From the NCBI GenBank assembly GCA_024803745.1, contig JANJXV010000013.1:11272501-11336500 (forward strand): a DNA stretch of 64,000 nucleotides. Reading direction: 5' to 3'. Below the pieces are notes generated by a model. It had not been told where the DNA came from. It ran no database searches and worked only from the letters and a program-made list of their open reading frames with translations. Below are positions 12,502-26,300 of this stretch, one piece after another. Each line of letters starts with the position of its first letter. Position 1 is the stretch's first letter. A program made the position numbers and the translations under genes. The stretch comes from Megascapheus bottae (taxonomy: Eukaryota > Chordata > Mammalia > Rodentia > Geomyidae).

Positions 12502-15500
12502 ACACAAAAAGACAAAAAAAAGCCAGAAGTGGTACTGTGGCTCAAGTAGCAGAGCACTACCTTGAACAAAAAGTATCCAAGGACAGTGCCCAGGCCCTAA
12601 GTTCAAGCAAGCCCCAGGACTGGCCAAAAAAACGAACAAACAACAAAAAAAGAATTGTTAGCATCCCAAGTTTTATCCTTCCATTGCCTTTCCAGTCATT
12701 ATCCTACTCTCCTCAATATTTCATATACCTTAGATTAGTTACTTTTTTGTGTTTTTTTTTTTTCCTTTTGTCAGTCCTGGCTTGAACTCTGGGCCTTAGC
12801 ACTGTCCTTTGGGCTTTCTCAAGGCTAGAGCTCTACCACTTGAGCCACAACACCACTTGCGGCTTTTTCTATGTATGTGGTATCAAGGAATTGAACTCCA
12901 GTCTTCGTACCTGCTAGGCAAGCACTCTACCTCTAGGCCAAACTCCTGGCCCAGATTAGTTAAGTTTTGACGGTAGGGAGAGGAATGAAAGGAGTCTTGA
13001 ATGTGAAGGTATATACACCTGGATTGTCAGGGAGGAGGAAACAAAGAGTCAAGAGACATTCCTTATAATGCTCACCCTCCCATAAGCAGTTACATAGCCC
13101 ATTTTCCCCCAACTATGAAAGTGGAGCTGCCATTACGCAGGGTTTTTATTAGGGTATAGTCACATAAGCAGCTTCTGCCTAGCATATACTAAAACTTCAC
13201 ATCCCCAGAAGGAAGCAGTTGTTCAATATAAATCATTTTGTTTGCACAGTCTAGATACAGTGAGCCACCTCACCAGTTAGGAAAAATTTTATGTCCATGT
13301 AAGAAACGATTTACCAGCTAAGTTCTTAGACATCTGCCAAAGACCCTTAAAGAAGCCTTTCCAAGGATAGTAAATTGAGGCCTGTTGTGTAAACTATTTA
13401 TTGTTTTAGATTCGTTTAAAAATATTTTTATTTCAGTAGTTATGCATGGGACTTGCCATTCATGTGTTAAATCTTTCTGAACAGGGGTTGGAAGTTTGGC
13501 CTAGTGGTAAGTGCTTTCCTAGCATGCATGAATACCCTGGTTCCGTTCCTCGGTACCACATATATAGAAAAAAGCTGGAAGTGGTGCTGAAGCTCAAGTG
13601 GTAGAGTGCTAGCCTTGAGAAAGTCCAAGGACAGTGCTCAGGCCCTGAGCTCAAGCCCAGGACTGGCAAAAAAAAAAAAAAAAAAAATCTTTCTGAACAA
13701 AACCTTAGTTTCATTCGGCTCTTCTTGAATTTCATATAAAAAGAATCATAAAACATGTTCTCTTGGCTTCTTCACTTTATTTTTGAGTCCGTAAGTTATT
13801 TCCATAAGCAGATAGGATTCCATTGAACACTACTACTTTTTCTATCGTGATGGGCAAAGTAGATTCACCTCTACAACATTTGCTATTATCTCTTCTACAC
13901 TGTAGTTATTCTTCTAGGTATATAGTAATGTTTTGTTGTGGTGTTAATTAGTATTTAGTTTATGAGAAATGGGCTTTAAAATATTTTTTTCCAGGTCCAG
14001 AAAGTTTGGCTTAGTGGCAGAATGCTGGCCTAGCATGTACAAGGAACTGAGTTTGATTCCTCGGTACCACATTTACACAGGGGAATAAAAGCCAGAAATG
14101 ATGCTGTGGCTCAAGTGATAGAGCTCTAGCCTTGAGAAAGCTCAAGGACCGTGCTCAGGCCCTGACTTCAAGCCCCAGGACTGGCCAAAAAAAAAAAAAA
14201 TATCCCATCTATGCATTGGCCATTCCAATAATCTTACATTTTTTTTTTCATTTTTTTTGACAGCCCTGGGGCTTGAACTCAGGGCTTGGGCACTGTCCTT
14301 GGACACTTTTTGCTCAAGGCTAGCGCTCTGCCGCTTGAGACACAACACTACATCCAGCTTTTTCTGTGTATGTGATACTGAGGAATCAAACCCCAGGGCT
14401 TTGTGCATGCGAGGCAAGCACTCTACCACGAGGCTATGCTCCTCAATCTTTTATTTTTACATACCTATTCAGATTCTTTGCCCATTTTTATACTAGATTA
14501 TCCAATTTGTTTGTAGGAGTTTTTCATACACATATTTATGTATTATCTTTAGATGGATAGATATGATGAATCCATCATTGGAAATGTAAATTGTAAATAC
14601 CTTCACTTCTTGTAAGCTTAAGTAGTTATTTTGTTTTTTCTTAAGGCTGGTGCTGTGCCATTTGAGCCACAGTTCTGCTTCTAGCTTTTTGGTGGTAAGA
14701 GTCTCTTGGATTTGTGTGCTTAGATTGGCTTTGAACTGTTAATCTCAGATCTTGGCCTGCTGAGTAACTGGGATTATAGGCCTGAATCACCAGCACGCAG
14801 ATAATTCTTATTTCTTTTAATGAAGGAAAGTTACTGGTCTCCTGCATTGTCTTTTAGAAGCTTTATTATTTTATATTTATTTAAAAATTGTGATCACTTG
14901 GAATTTATTTTCAGGTAGTGTAAAAGTACTAGTCAAAATCCATTTTTGTTCATGTTATACAATGGACTTCATATTTATTGTAGAAAGTCCATTTTCACTG
15001 CTTTATCTTAAGATAAATCCATTTTCACTGCTTTTGTTTCATTGTTCTGTCCTTGGATAATACTAAACTGTCCTTTTTTTTAGCAGCATTGAGGTTTGAA
15101 CACAGGACCTCAAACTTATTAGTCAGGCATTTAACCCACACTTTTACCTTACTTTATAAGTATACTATCTAGTAGTATAAGTTTTTCAACTTTTTTTCCC
15201 TGCTTGTTTGTCTTCACTATTCTTGAGCCTTTGAATTCCTGTATAAAAAAGTTTTAGAATTCTCTCTCAACTCTCCCCCAATTTTGTCACTTCCTGTCTT
15301 TTTCTCTTTCCCTCTCTGTCCCTCTCTAGCCATCCCCTCTCTTTTTCTCTCTCTGTCTCTGTCTCTCTACATACATTCACTCATGAATATATTGGGATTA
15401 CACTGAATTAATAAATCAATTTGGGAAGAATTGATCCATCAAGGTATTTTGTACATTTCTCACTAGATTTATTCCTAAGATATTTGGTATGGAAAGATAT

Positions 15501-18500
15501 AAGTGTAATTAATTGGACTGTCCCATAACCAACCTGTTCTTCTTGGGTTTTGGAATTAGTTTTTATTGGTATCAAAATCTATTTTAACTTAGTTCTGAGA
15601 TAGTATTCTATGTAGAAGGCCTCCAGAGACTTAAGAATTTAAAAACAAAATTAGCTGTAGCACTTTAACAAATGATTTTATAGTAAGAGTTTTTATACTT
15701 AATAATTGGATTTTGAAAGATAAGGTGTTTATAATTAGTGTTTGACTGTAAAATGCTGAGACAGGAGCATCGTTAATGAGCAATATAATACTTGGTTATC
15801 ACCATGATTTAGCAAGGAGGAAATTAATTGTAAGAGTATGAATTGGGGATGGACAACAGTGTTGACATGAAAAAAATACACTGTTATATAATTATAGATG
15901 AATTATCTTCACATTTGTGACACTATCCATCAAGTGAAGGGAACATCTGACTTTTCTCCAGTCGGCATTTCTGTGGCTTAGTTTCTTCATCTGTACAAGT
16001 CAGATAATAATACCCTCCTTTAGAGAGGACTTGAATAGTGTCTTAGCTCTTAGGTGCTTAGTATTTTATCATTATTTGATTTTCTGAGTAAATTTAAACA
16101 TAAAGAGTGTATGCGTTCGCTATCTTCAGTATTGTGTATAGGATATAAAATACACAGCCTGTATTCTAGAGCTTGCAGCATTAGTATATATTTATCATTG
16201 TAGGTAATAAGTCATATTTATGATGAGTAAATGAGTATAGCCTTCATGCTTTACCTGAAACTAGTCATTAGAAGAACTCTACCTGCTAATTTTCTGCAAT
16301 GATTGTGTTGCTTCATTTGGTTAAGTCCCATGGGCAAATTCCCTGAGGGGAAGTTAGCATGATGGCTTTTTGAGTTGTGAAACTTTTCACTTGTTCTTCT
16401 GATCATTGAGTTCTATCTGATACTGGGATGACCTGGGAGTTGAGACACAAGTTTAAGTTGTAGTTTTGCTACTGATTCTATAATACTTTTAACTTTGTCT
16501 GAAATCAAAGAATTTATATTGAATGAATTGTAAGATTTCTTCTCTCATCTTGCTATTCATCAGCTTCTCCAAATTATTTTTAATTTGTTAATTTGTTAAT
16601 ATATATGTGTGTGTCTTTAAACCAAATGCTGAAATTTACTTAATTTTTGTGCATGTATGTATATGTGTGTAATCATAGAATTTTGAACTTCTTGGGGGTT
16701 TTGCTCTTGGGCAAGTGCTCATTTAAGCTGGATTCAAGCCCTTTGTTTTGTTATTTTTTAGGTAGGGTCTTGAATTACGTCCTTCATTCATGTTTTCAAT
16801 TTTTTAAAAATTAGCTTACATCAGTTATGCATGGGTGGGGTGTTATTGTTAAGTCTCCACACATTTACACTATATTCCAAACAATTTCATTGCTTCTAAC
16901 ATGCACTTTGAAATTTTGCTTGGGGCTGTCCTTAACCTTGATCCTCTTTACCTAAGCCTCAGTTATAGCTGGGAGGTGTAGCTAGGACCTTGGATATGTG
17001 CCACCATACCCAGCTTATTCACTGAGATGAGATTTTGTTCAGTTTTTGCCTGGGCTAGCCTTGAGCCTTGTTTCTCCTGATTTCTGCCTATGGTGAAGTT
17101 GGATTTATATGTGTGCTCCTGGCTGTTTGTAGTGTTTTCTCTTTTCCTTTTCCTTCCTTCCTTCGTTCCTTCCCTCCTTCCTTCCTTCCCTCCTCTCCCT
17201 CCCTTCCTCCCTTCCTCCCTTCCTCACATCCTTGGCAGACTTTTGCTTGGTGTCCTAGGCTTGTCTCAAACTTGTAATTCTCCTCTCTCCCCATGCTGGG
17301 ATTACAGGTGTGTGCTACTACACATAGTCCAAATGTTGAAATTTGAATGTTGAACTTACATTCCATAATAGTGTTTTGGTTTTGCTTGTAGATGCCAGAA
17401 GTGGGTGGAGAATTGTAGGAGAGCAGACTTGGAAGATAAAACACCTGATCAGCTGAATAAACATTATCGACTATGTGCCAAACACTTTGAGACCTCCATG
17501 ATCTGTAGAACCGTAAGTAATAGAACACGACATGGCTTTTCTCCCTCTCTTTACCTGGTTGGAAATGCATATTTTAGTCTACTAATTAGAAGGTCTACCT
17601 GTGACCCAACACTCTAAAATGAAGATTAATGTAGAACTGAGTAGTATTTATTTTGTTCTTTGTTTTGTTTTAATCTGTTCCTGATATCCCATTCCCACTC
17701 ATTAGATATAACCATTTTTGAACTTACAAAAAATTTTACGTGGGGCCGGGAGTTTGGTCTAGTGTGTTTGCCTGGCATGCACGAAGACCCGGGTTTGATT
17801 CTTGGTACCACATACATAGAGCCAGAAGTGGTGCTGTGGTCGAGTGGTAGAGCTGTAGCCTTGAGGAAAGCCCAAGGACAGTGCTCAGACCCTGAGTTCA
17901 AGCCACAGGACTGGCAAAAAAAAAAAAAAAAATTCGACGTAATTATAACAGTGTAAGCTAATGTCTATCTTTCTTTAGCACAGTTTCTCTAGAGATTTTT
18001 TTTTTTTTATGAATGATGCCTTTGTTGAGAAATGGTGCTCTTGTCATTTTACAAATTTCCTGTTAGAACCATTACTTTAGTGCGCTATGTACAAGAGGAA
18101 ACAAAATCACACAGATAATGTGAAAACAAAATTTTCATCTTTTTTTTTTTTTTTTAATTTTGTTGGTCGTGGGGCTTGAACTCTGGGCCTGGGTGCTCCC
18201 TAATCTCTTTAGCTCAAGGGCCCTCCTGGCTTGGGAGATGTTTCTGAGCTCCTCAGCTCAAGCTACCACCCTACCCCTTCAGCCACAGTGCCACTTCCTG
18301 TTTTTTTTTAGTGGCTAATTGGAGATAAGAGTTTCTCCACAGGTCTTTAGTCCCTAGGGTGGCTTTGAACTGAAGTCAGCAGATCTCAGCCTTCTGAGTA
18401 GCTAGGATTACAGGTGTGAGCCACCTGGCCTGGCTTCTTGAGCTTTCTCAAGGCTGGTGTTCTACCACTTGAGCCACAGCGCTATTTCCAGCTTTTTCTG

Positions 18501-21500
18501 TGCATGTGGTACTGGGGAATTGAACCCAGGGCTTTATGCATGCTAGGCAACCACTCTACCACTAAACCACATTCCCAGCCCAGAGCTTAAGATTTTTAAC
18601 ACTCTAGGATTCTATTATTGATGTGACTAATAAAAGGTAGAAATAGGGCAGATTTAAGTCAAATGAAACAAATGTAAAACATATTAAAGAAGAAAATTTT
18701 GTTCATTTATGGTACTCCTGTTTAGTATAACTATTATAACATCTGTATGTTAGAATATACATAAACTTTATTTGAAGGTACACTATATGTTGTTACTTTG
18801 CAATTTATTTTAGTTTTTTTTTTCCAATATATTTTGCAGAGGCATCCAAAAACTAATGAATGATTGGGTTATTTTACTACCCAAATTTAATTGAAGCAGA
18901 TACTTGTGAAGTCATTGGGAGGTGAGCCAGTTCCGGCTTGATAATTTAATCACAAATACTTGAGGGCTATTTTTTGGCTTGCATTGTTAAGAGTGGAGCA
19001 TTAATGGTCAACCAAAAGAAGAGATTTCTTTATGTCTAAAAGGCAAATTGTTTTTATGTTCTTGATATTAGGTAAAAATATGCTGCTTGATTATTTTAAA
19101 TGCCATATCCATTTTTACACTTAATAATAAATATGGTCTCTTAATTATATAGTTGCAATGAGATTAATGAGAGAAACTTACAATATAGTTCATTAGTATA
19201 CTCCTTGTTTAGTAAGAGTACAGAAAAGGAAGCTAAGCTATTATTGCTTTTCTAATTTCCAAAAAATTCTTCAATCTTGAATAAATTTATTCAGACATAC
19301 AAAAGTAATTCTTTTTTTTATTTGTTCAAATTTTTTTGTGGGTCATGGGGATTGAACCCAGCCTGGGTGCTGTCCCTGAACTCTTCAGCTCAAGGCTACT
19401 GCCCTACTCTTGAGCAAAGCCCCACTTCCCTTTTCTAGAGGTTAACTGGAGATAAGAAGTCTCAGGTCCTTTGTGCCAAGGCTGGCTTTAAACCTTGATC
19501 CTCAGATCTTAGCCTCCTCAATAGCTAGGATTACAAGCATGAGCCACCACGCAAAAATATTCTATATATGTTGACAATGCTGTTGTTAAAAACTGGATTA
19601 TATAATATCTATTTTGAAATGTTTAAGAGCTTTGGCTTCATTCATTTGGCATTTAAGATCTTACTAGTTAACTCTCATGTGTAGTTCTTTCAAGCCAAAT
19701 ATTTCATCTTTGATACCAGAGTAATAACAAGATTAATACTTTTTGTTGTTCAAACCTTAAAATTTGCAAAGATTAAATCTAAATACTGAATTAAACTGTT
19801 TATATCAATTGGACAAAATATTTTTTGGCATGTGTACTCATAAGTGAATATTTATGAAATATCACATTTTTCACTCATTGTTTTCTGATCTTTACTTCAT
19901 TTGCTAAAATAATTTAAAAAGCAAATTAAATCTTAATTTCTTAAAGTGTTTTATCCCTCTCATCTAAAAAAATCCTAAAATACTGAAAGTTGACTGTGTG
20001 TATCTGTGGTTTGAGACTTTTGCTCTTTGGAAAGGATAGCAACTTTAAGGTGTGATAGGTTTTTGCTATCTCCTGTGATTATTTTACTAACCCACCTCTA
20101 GCAGACTCAAAATCACTAGTCCCAAACTAGAAGCTGAAGTGTCATCAAGAAGTCAGATTTCCTGGGGAGCATGGCTCTGGGGGCCCACTCCTGTAATCCT
20201 AGCTGCTCAGAATGCCGAGATCTGAGGATCTGGATTCAGTGCCTCGGCCTGAGCACTGTCCTTGGACTTTCTCAAGGCTAGAACTCTACCATTAAGCCTC
20301 AGCACCACTTCCAGCTTTTTTCTATGTATGTGGTACCTAGGAATCGAACCTGGGTCTTCCTTGGTGCATTCTAGGCAAGCACTCTACCACTAGGCCAAAT
20401 TCCCAGTCCCTATATTGGTATTTTTGTTTGGGGTATTTTTCAACATGCTTTAAAATTATTTTTTTTGTGATAGTCTTGGATTTTGAACTCAAGGGTTCAT
20501 GTTTGTTAAGCAGGTATTCTACTGCTTAAGCTAAGCCATGGTTCCAGTGCTGACTATGTACTGAATATGTTTGAAACAGTCACTATTTTTGTATTGCAAC
20601 TGAAGGGTGAAATTAAAGTCTCTGCTTCGTTTGACTTGCTGGGAGGAATGTAATAGCAGTTATTTTATCTCTTATTAGTTTCCACCCCCCCACACACACC
20701 TTCTCTGGTCTACTATGGAAGACTATCTACCCAGATGGCTAAATTGGATTAGGTTAATAGGGCATAGAGTGAAAAATAATCATCCTTGCCAGGCACTGGT
20801 GGCTCATGCCTGTTTTCCTAGCTACTCAGGAGGCTGAAGCTCAATAACCATCCTTCAATAATAATAAGATCATTATAATTAGGAGAAGCTGGGCCTAGAC
20901 TTCTAGTATTTCCAACACTTGGGTGGCAAAGGCAGCAAGATCTTGTGTCAGAAAAAAGAAAATAAGTAATAAAAGTGGGAAAAGCACAATAGAAGGGAAA
21001 TTTAGGAATACCTAAATTAACATTGATAGTAATGTATGATAGTATGAAAGATGACTTAAAATGGCTCATTGATCTGTTTTTAATCTTAGAAATTTTGTAA
21101 TTTATGACAATATAACTTAAAATATCAAAGATTATTTTTACAGTTTTTGCTTAGGATAATGTTAATTTTTAAAAAGGCATACGGTATCAGTGGCTCACGC
21201 CTGTAATCCTAGCTACTCAGGAGGCACAGATCTGAGAATTGCAGTTCGAAGCCAGCTTGGGCAGGAAAGTCTATGAGACTCTTATCTCCAATAAACTGCC
21301 AAAAAAATCCAAAAGTGGAGCTGTGGCTCAAGTGGTAGAACACTACTATTGAGCAAAAAAAGCTCAAGGACTTCGAAACCCCAAGCCCAGTGCGCATGCA
21401 AGCACACACATACACACAATAAGAAGAAGAAAAAGAATATTATGTAAAAGTACATATGGGGCCAGGAGTTTGGCCTAGTGGTAGAGTGCTTGCCTGGCAT

Positions 21501-23351
21501 GCACAAAGACTGGGGTTGAATTCCTTGGTTCCACATGCATATAAAAAGCTGGAAGTGGTGCTGTGGCTCAAGTGGTAGAGCTCTAGCCTTGAGAAAGCCC
21601 ATGGACAGCGCTCAGGCACTGAGTTCAAGCTGGCAGAGAGAGAGAGAGAAAGAAAGAGAGAGATTGAGAAAGAGAGAGGTACATATGGTGATATGATGGA
21701 AACAGCAAGCGTTATAATCATTGTTGGTATATAAACAGTTTCATTTTGGGAAATATCTTGAATGAGCAGAGGAAACTGAGGTCTAAAATGAGGAGAAATC
21801 ACCAGTTAGTCTTTTAGTGTGTCACTGGTAGGTACTGGACTAGTTTCTAGATGTTTTGGTTTCTAGATATTTAGTCCAATTGTTATCTTCAGTATGCCTG
21901 ATGTTTTTCATTAATATTGGCTACAATGGCATAAATAGCAGGTAAGGAGGGAAGCATTGCTATAAAACATACAGGTGGGTAGATTATTGGGAGACTTGTG
22001 AGTCCCCTAGAAGGGATGATTCTAGAAGGACAGAACTGATAAAGGTTGCCAGAAGGACAAATGAAAAAGCTGACTTTTTTTTTTCATTTCCTGGAATAAC
22101 ATTAAAATTTCAAGTCTGTATACTTTAGAGATAGTTGAAATACTAGGGAATTTATTTTTTAGAAGGATCATTTCTGAATTAACACTTTTTTTTTGCAGAG
22201 TCCTTACAGAACAGTTCTTCGAGATAATGCAATACCAACAATATTTGATCTTACCAGTCATTTGAACAATCCACATAGCAGACATAGAAAACGAATAAAA
22301 GAATTGGTATGTCTTTGAACCTTCAATTTTCATAAAACTGTGAAATTAAAATAAGTACATCCATGTTAAGCTCATCAAAGATAAGATGAAGGAAAATTAG
22401 TGCTGTACTTAATTAAGTAGTCCAGATACAAGATGATTAGTTTATCTTAGTATTATTCACATTGGGAAAACTTCAAATATAGCAAGTTAATACTTGTTGA
22501 TGTGAACCAAAGTGTACTGTTAATTGCCAGCTACTAACTCTTTTCTTTGTAATTGGGGGCAGGGAGAGTTACCTTTGTTTGATAATAAAGGAAATGAAAT
22601 TGAGAAATATTTCCAGAATTCAGCACAAAGGGATAAAGTACAAAAGTTGAGACCTGTCATTACTAAATATTGACAAGGTTTAGAAAAGGCTTTAAAATTA
22701 TTAAGACCTGATTCATCTGTATTTATATGTTCCTTTGATATCTTTCAGTTCTGATTATTGAGACCTGTTTTTTATTGCCCTTCGGTAAACAGTCACTTAG
22801 ATAAGTACATATAACTACATAGTTATTTACATTACATCCATGTTGGTATATGAGACATATACAGATAGATAAATGCATATAACCAATTATTAACATTACA
22901 CCTGAATTCCTAATTGTATATAATAAATTTTTTTAAAATTTCAGCTGGACATGGAAGGTTATGCCTATAGCATCAGTTACTCAAGAGGTTGAGATTTGGA
23001 GGATCACAGTTCAAGGCCAGCCTGGGTAGAAAGTTTATAAGACCCCCATCTTAACCAATAACATGCTAGGAATGGTGATTCACCATCCAGGCTATGTGGA
23101 AAACAGATAAGCGGACCATCCTAGCTGGCCTAGGAGAAAGTAAGATCTTATTTGAAAAACAGAATGAAAGTAAAAAGAATTGGAGATATAGCTCAAATAG
23201 TAAAGCACCTGCCTAGCAAATGCAAGGCCCTATGTTCAGATCTCAGTACTGGCAAGCAAAAAGAACTTAGGCTCTTGAATGAGTAAAATTTAGCTCAAAA
23301 ATAAACTTTTTATTTGTGATTATATAATGATATACTAGAAGTCAAAAGTTT

Positions 23352-23387
<36 letters not shown>

Positions 23388-26300
23388 TGGTGTCTGTGTC
23401 TGTGTGTGTATGTGTGTGTATGTTGGTCGTGGGGCTTGAACTCTGGGCCTGGGTGTGTCACTGAGCTCTTCAGCTCAAGACTACGACCCTACCCCTTGAG
23501 TCAGAGCGCCACTTCTGCTTTTCTAGTGGTTAATTGGAGATAAGAGTCTCATGGTCTTTAGTTCCTGGGCTGCTTTGAACCTGTCTTCAGATCTCAGCTT
23601 CCTGAGTAGCTAGGAATACAGGCGTTGAGCTACTGTGCCCAGCTTAGAGGTCAACTTTCTTAAAGAATGTATTTTCTTGTTATTTAGAGTGAAGATGAAA
23701 TCAGGACACTGAAACAGAAAAAAAGTAAGTGATAGTGTTAATGACTGAGCTTCTGAATGCCTTTTTAAAAGGCCTTGACCTGGTAAGGACAAATAAATAC
23801 ATTTTATATCCAAAACCTAACGAGAATGGATGTAAGAGTGGTTGGCTTTGTCCTGTGGCTTAGATCTATGAAAGACTGAACTCTTTGTCTTTTCTGAGTG
23901 CTGCTGTGCCATACACACTACCACATATAGACGGTAGAGAGTTGACTCCTTCCTTCTAGGTGCTGTCAATATGGAGGTATGGTGGATCATAGACAAAATG
24001 TTCCAGAACCAATAAAGAAGGGCAGCAGTTTATGGTGCAAAATTAGTTCTTGATAGATGTTTAAAAAATAAACATGGTACATTGCTCATAGTTGTCACAG
24101 TAGTTGAAACGCAGGTTCTGAGTCACCGAAGAATGAGCATTGCAAATTTGTTTTGTTCTTGTCAGTTTTGCAGGTATTCCTCCCTATCTCTTCCTCTTAT
24201 TATTAGTGGTCACAGAATTCTTGATTGACGCCAAGTCCTTATCATGATTTCATATAGTTCTCACAGGCACTGTGTTCAGCAACATTGTTTGATTTCTTTA
24301 CAGATGAGACATGGATTCAGATAGAGAAGGAAGGAAAAGGTATTCCATGCAGAAGTAGATTGGCACAAAACGGGGTCTAGATTTACGGAACTATGTTCAT
24401 TTGGGTTTTAGAGTTTCTGATAATGAGCCAGAAATTAGGGATTGTAAGCTCCTGGTAGTTAGAACCATTGAAGTTTCTAAGTAGGTGATAACACGGGCCT
24501 GGCTACATGGAACACTGTTCAAGTAGGAAGGCAGCACTTCAAGGTAAGAGGCCAGAACTCAGAACTTGTACATGATGACTTCTACATAGAAAGATAACCA
24601 CAAGGAGAAGAACTGGCTTTTTTCTTGATACTATTCTATGCTCTTCTGTGAACATTTTATAGAGATATAGAAGTGGTAAACTTAACATGTGTTGATAGCA
24701 AGTTATGGAGGACAGAAGAAAAATAGGATGGAGGAGGGCAGTCAGGTGTCCAGCATAACCTTGCATTTTGATTTGGGAACACCTGAAAACACCGAATACT
24801 GTTCCATAGTATGTGATGAACAGAATGTAATCTGAGCTGAGGGGAATGGGAGAACGGTGTTCCTCACCTTTTCTGAAGTTGCAGTTCTGAGGGCCTAGAT
24901 CACCTGGAAGCATAGCTTACATGGACTCCAACCAGACTCAACTTTAGTGCTTTTGCTGGATTACTTTTTGTTAGGCCCGACTGGAAGAAATGACTTCTTC
25001 CCTTGGCTCTCTCCCACTGCACCCTGGAAATCCCTACCCAGCACCTGTAACCCTGGCAACTGGCATGCCTGGGGGTAGTGGGAGGTCCCCATTGAGGCAT
25101 TTCCCCATCCTCTGAGATCACATCCGTTTCCGCTGTGTCTATAACCCTCCCCCTATATAATCACTCACTTCCCGCCTTAGGTCCTCTTGCTTCCCCCGAC
25201 TCCATCTTGGGTGGCAAGAGTGCTCTTTCCTCACGCAATAAACCCTCTTCTCCTGAACTGCGTGGAGTTTCCTTTGGCAAGCCTTACATTTGGTGCCGTG
25301 ACTCAGATGGGGGAGAGGGTTAAGAGTGGCTGGATCCCCTCTTTTCTGGAGGATCAATCCGCCTTCTGCCCCCCCTCCATTGAACTAGAGAAAGGAAACT
25401 CCACTCCCGGACCTCTGCCTTTCCCATTGCTGGAGGTGCATTCGCTACAATGTTTCCTGTCTGCATCTGGTGAGTAACCCCTGCCTGCAGGCCTCTTTTC
25501 TGTCTCCTTTAACCCACCCCTGCCTAGGGCTCTCTCCCTGGGTCTAGTTTAAGACCCCCCCCCAACATGTTCTGGTGAGATTGGATTCCCCCTCCCCCCA
25601 CACTCTCCTTTCCCACTCAACATCCTTATTGACTCTATCCAATGATGTCCTCACTGACTCCGCCCCCTGTCCATCTCACTGACTCTGCCCCATGTTCAGT
25701 AACCCCACCCCCTGACATCCTCACTGACTCCACTCCCAGTCACCACTGACTCCACCCCTCCCCTGGTGTCCTCACCTACTGGACCCCCCCACCCATGTCC
25801 TCACTAACTCTTCCCCTACCTCCTCACTGACCACCCCCACCCTCACAGACTTCACTTCCTCTTAGTGCTTCTTATTACAATGGGGTCTCATCAGTCTCAC
25901 CCAAGTCAGGACACCCCCTTGGGATATCTTTTACGCTCTTTAGATGTTCTTCTACTCAAGAGACTCCATAAAGCCAAAACGGCTCATTTTTTATTGCAAT
26001 TGTGTCTGGCCAAAGTATAGGCTAGACAATTGGTCTCAATGGCCCCAAAATGGGACTTTGGATTATAATATTCTCAGGAATTTAGACAGTTTCTGTCGAC
26101 ACAATGGTAAATGGCCAGAGGTTCTATATGTTCAGGCTTTCTTTGCTCTCCATGCTTGCCCTTCTCTCTACCAATCCTGTTCAACTTCCCCTGTCCTCCT
26201 GGCACAGGGGCATCCTGTCCCTGCCAAATCACCTAGAGCCTGGAGCCTCTTCCTAACCCTAAAGAGCTTGATCCCCTACTCAACATTGAAGACTCTGCTT

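Larger units (their letters stand above)
13750..15600 (-). repeat. Old L1 fragments in reverse, broken up by SINEs
   Basis: ATTCTTTGCCCATTTTTATA near 14470 and CTAGATTTATTCCTAAGATA near 15465 are typical of old mammalian L1 ORF2/3' regions read in reverse. SINEs and a CT-rich run interrupt it. No open frame. Confidence 0.5.

Noticed and set aside
13994..14445. A hairpin RNA from the forward and reverse IDL-Geo pair
   Set aside because: The pair could fold in the intron RNA, but nothing points to a specific function; opposite SINEs this close are common in such dense regions.
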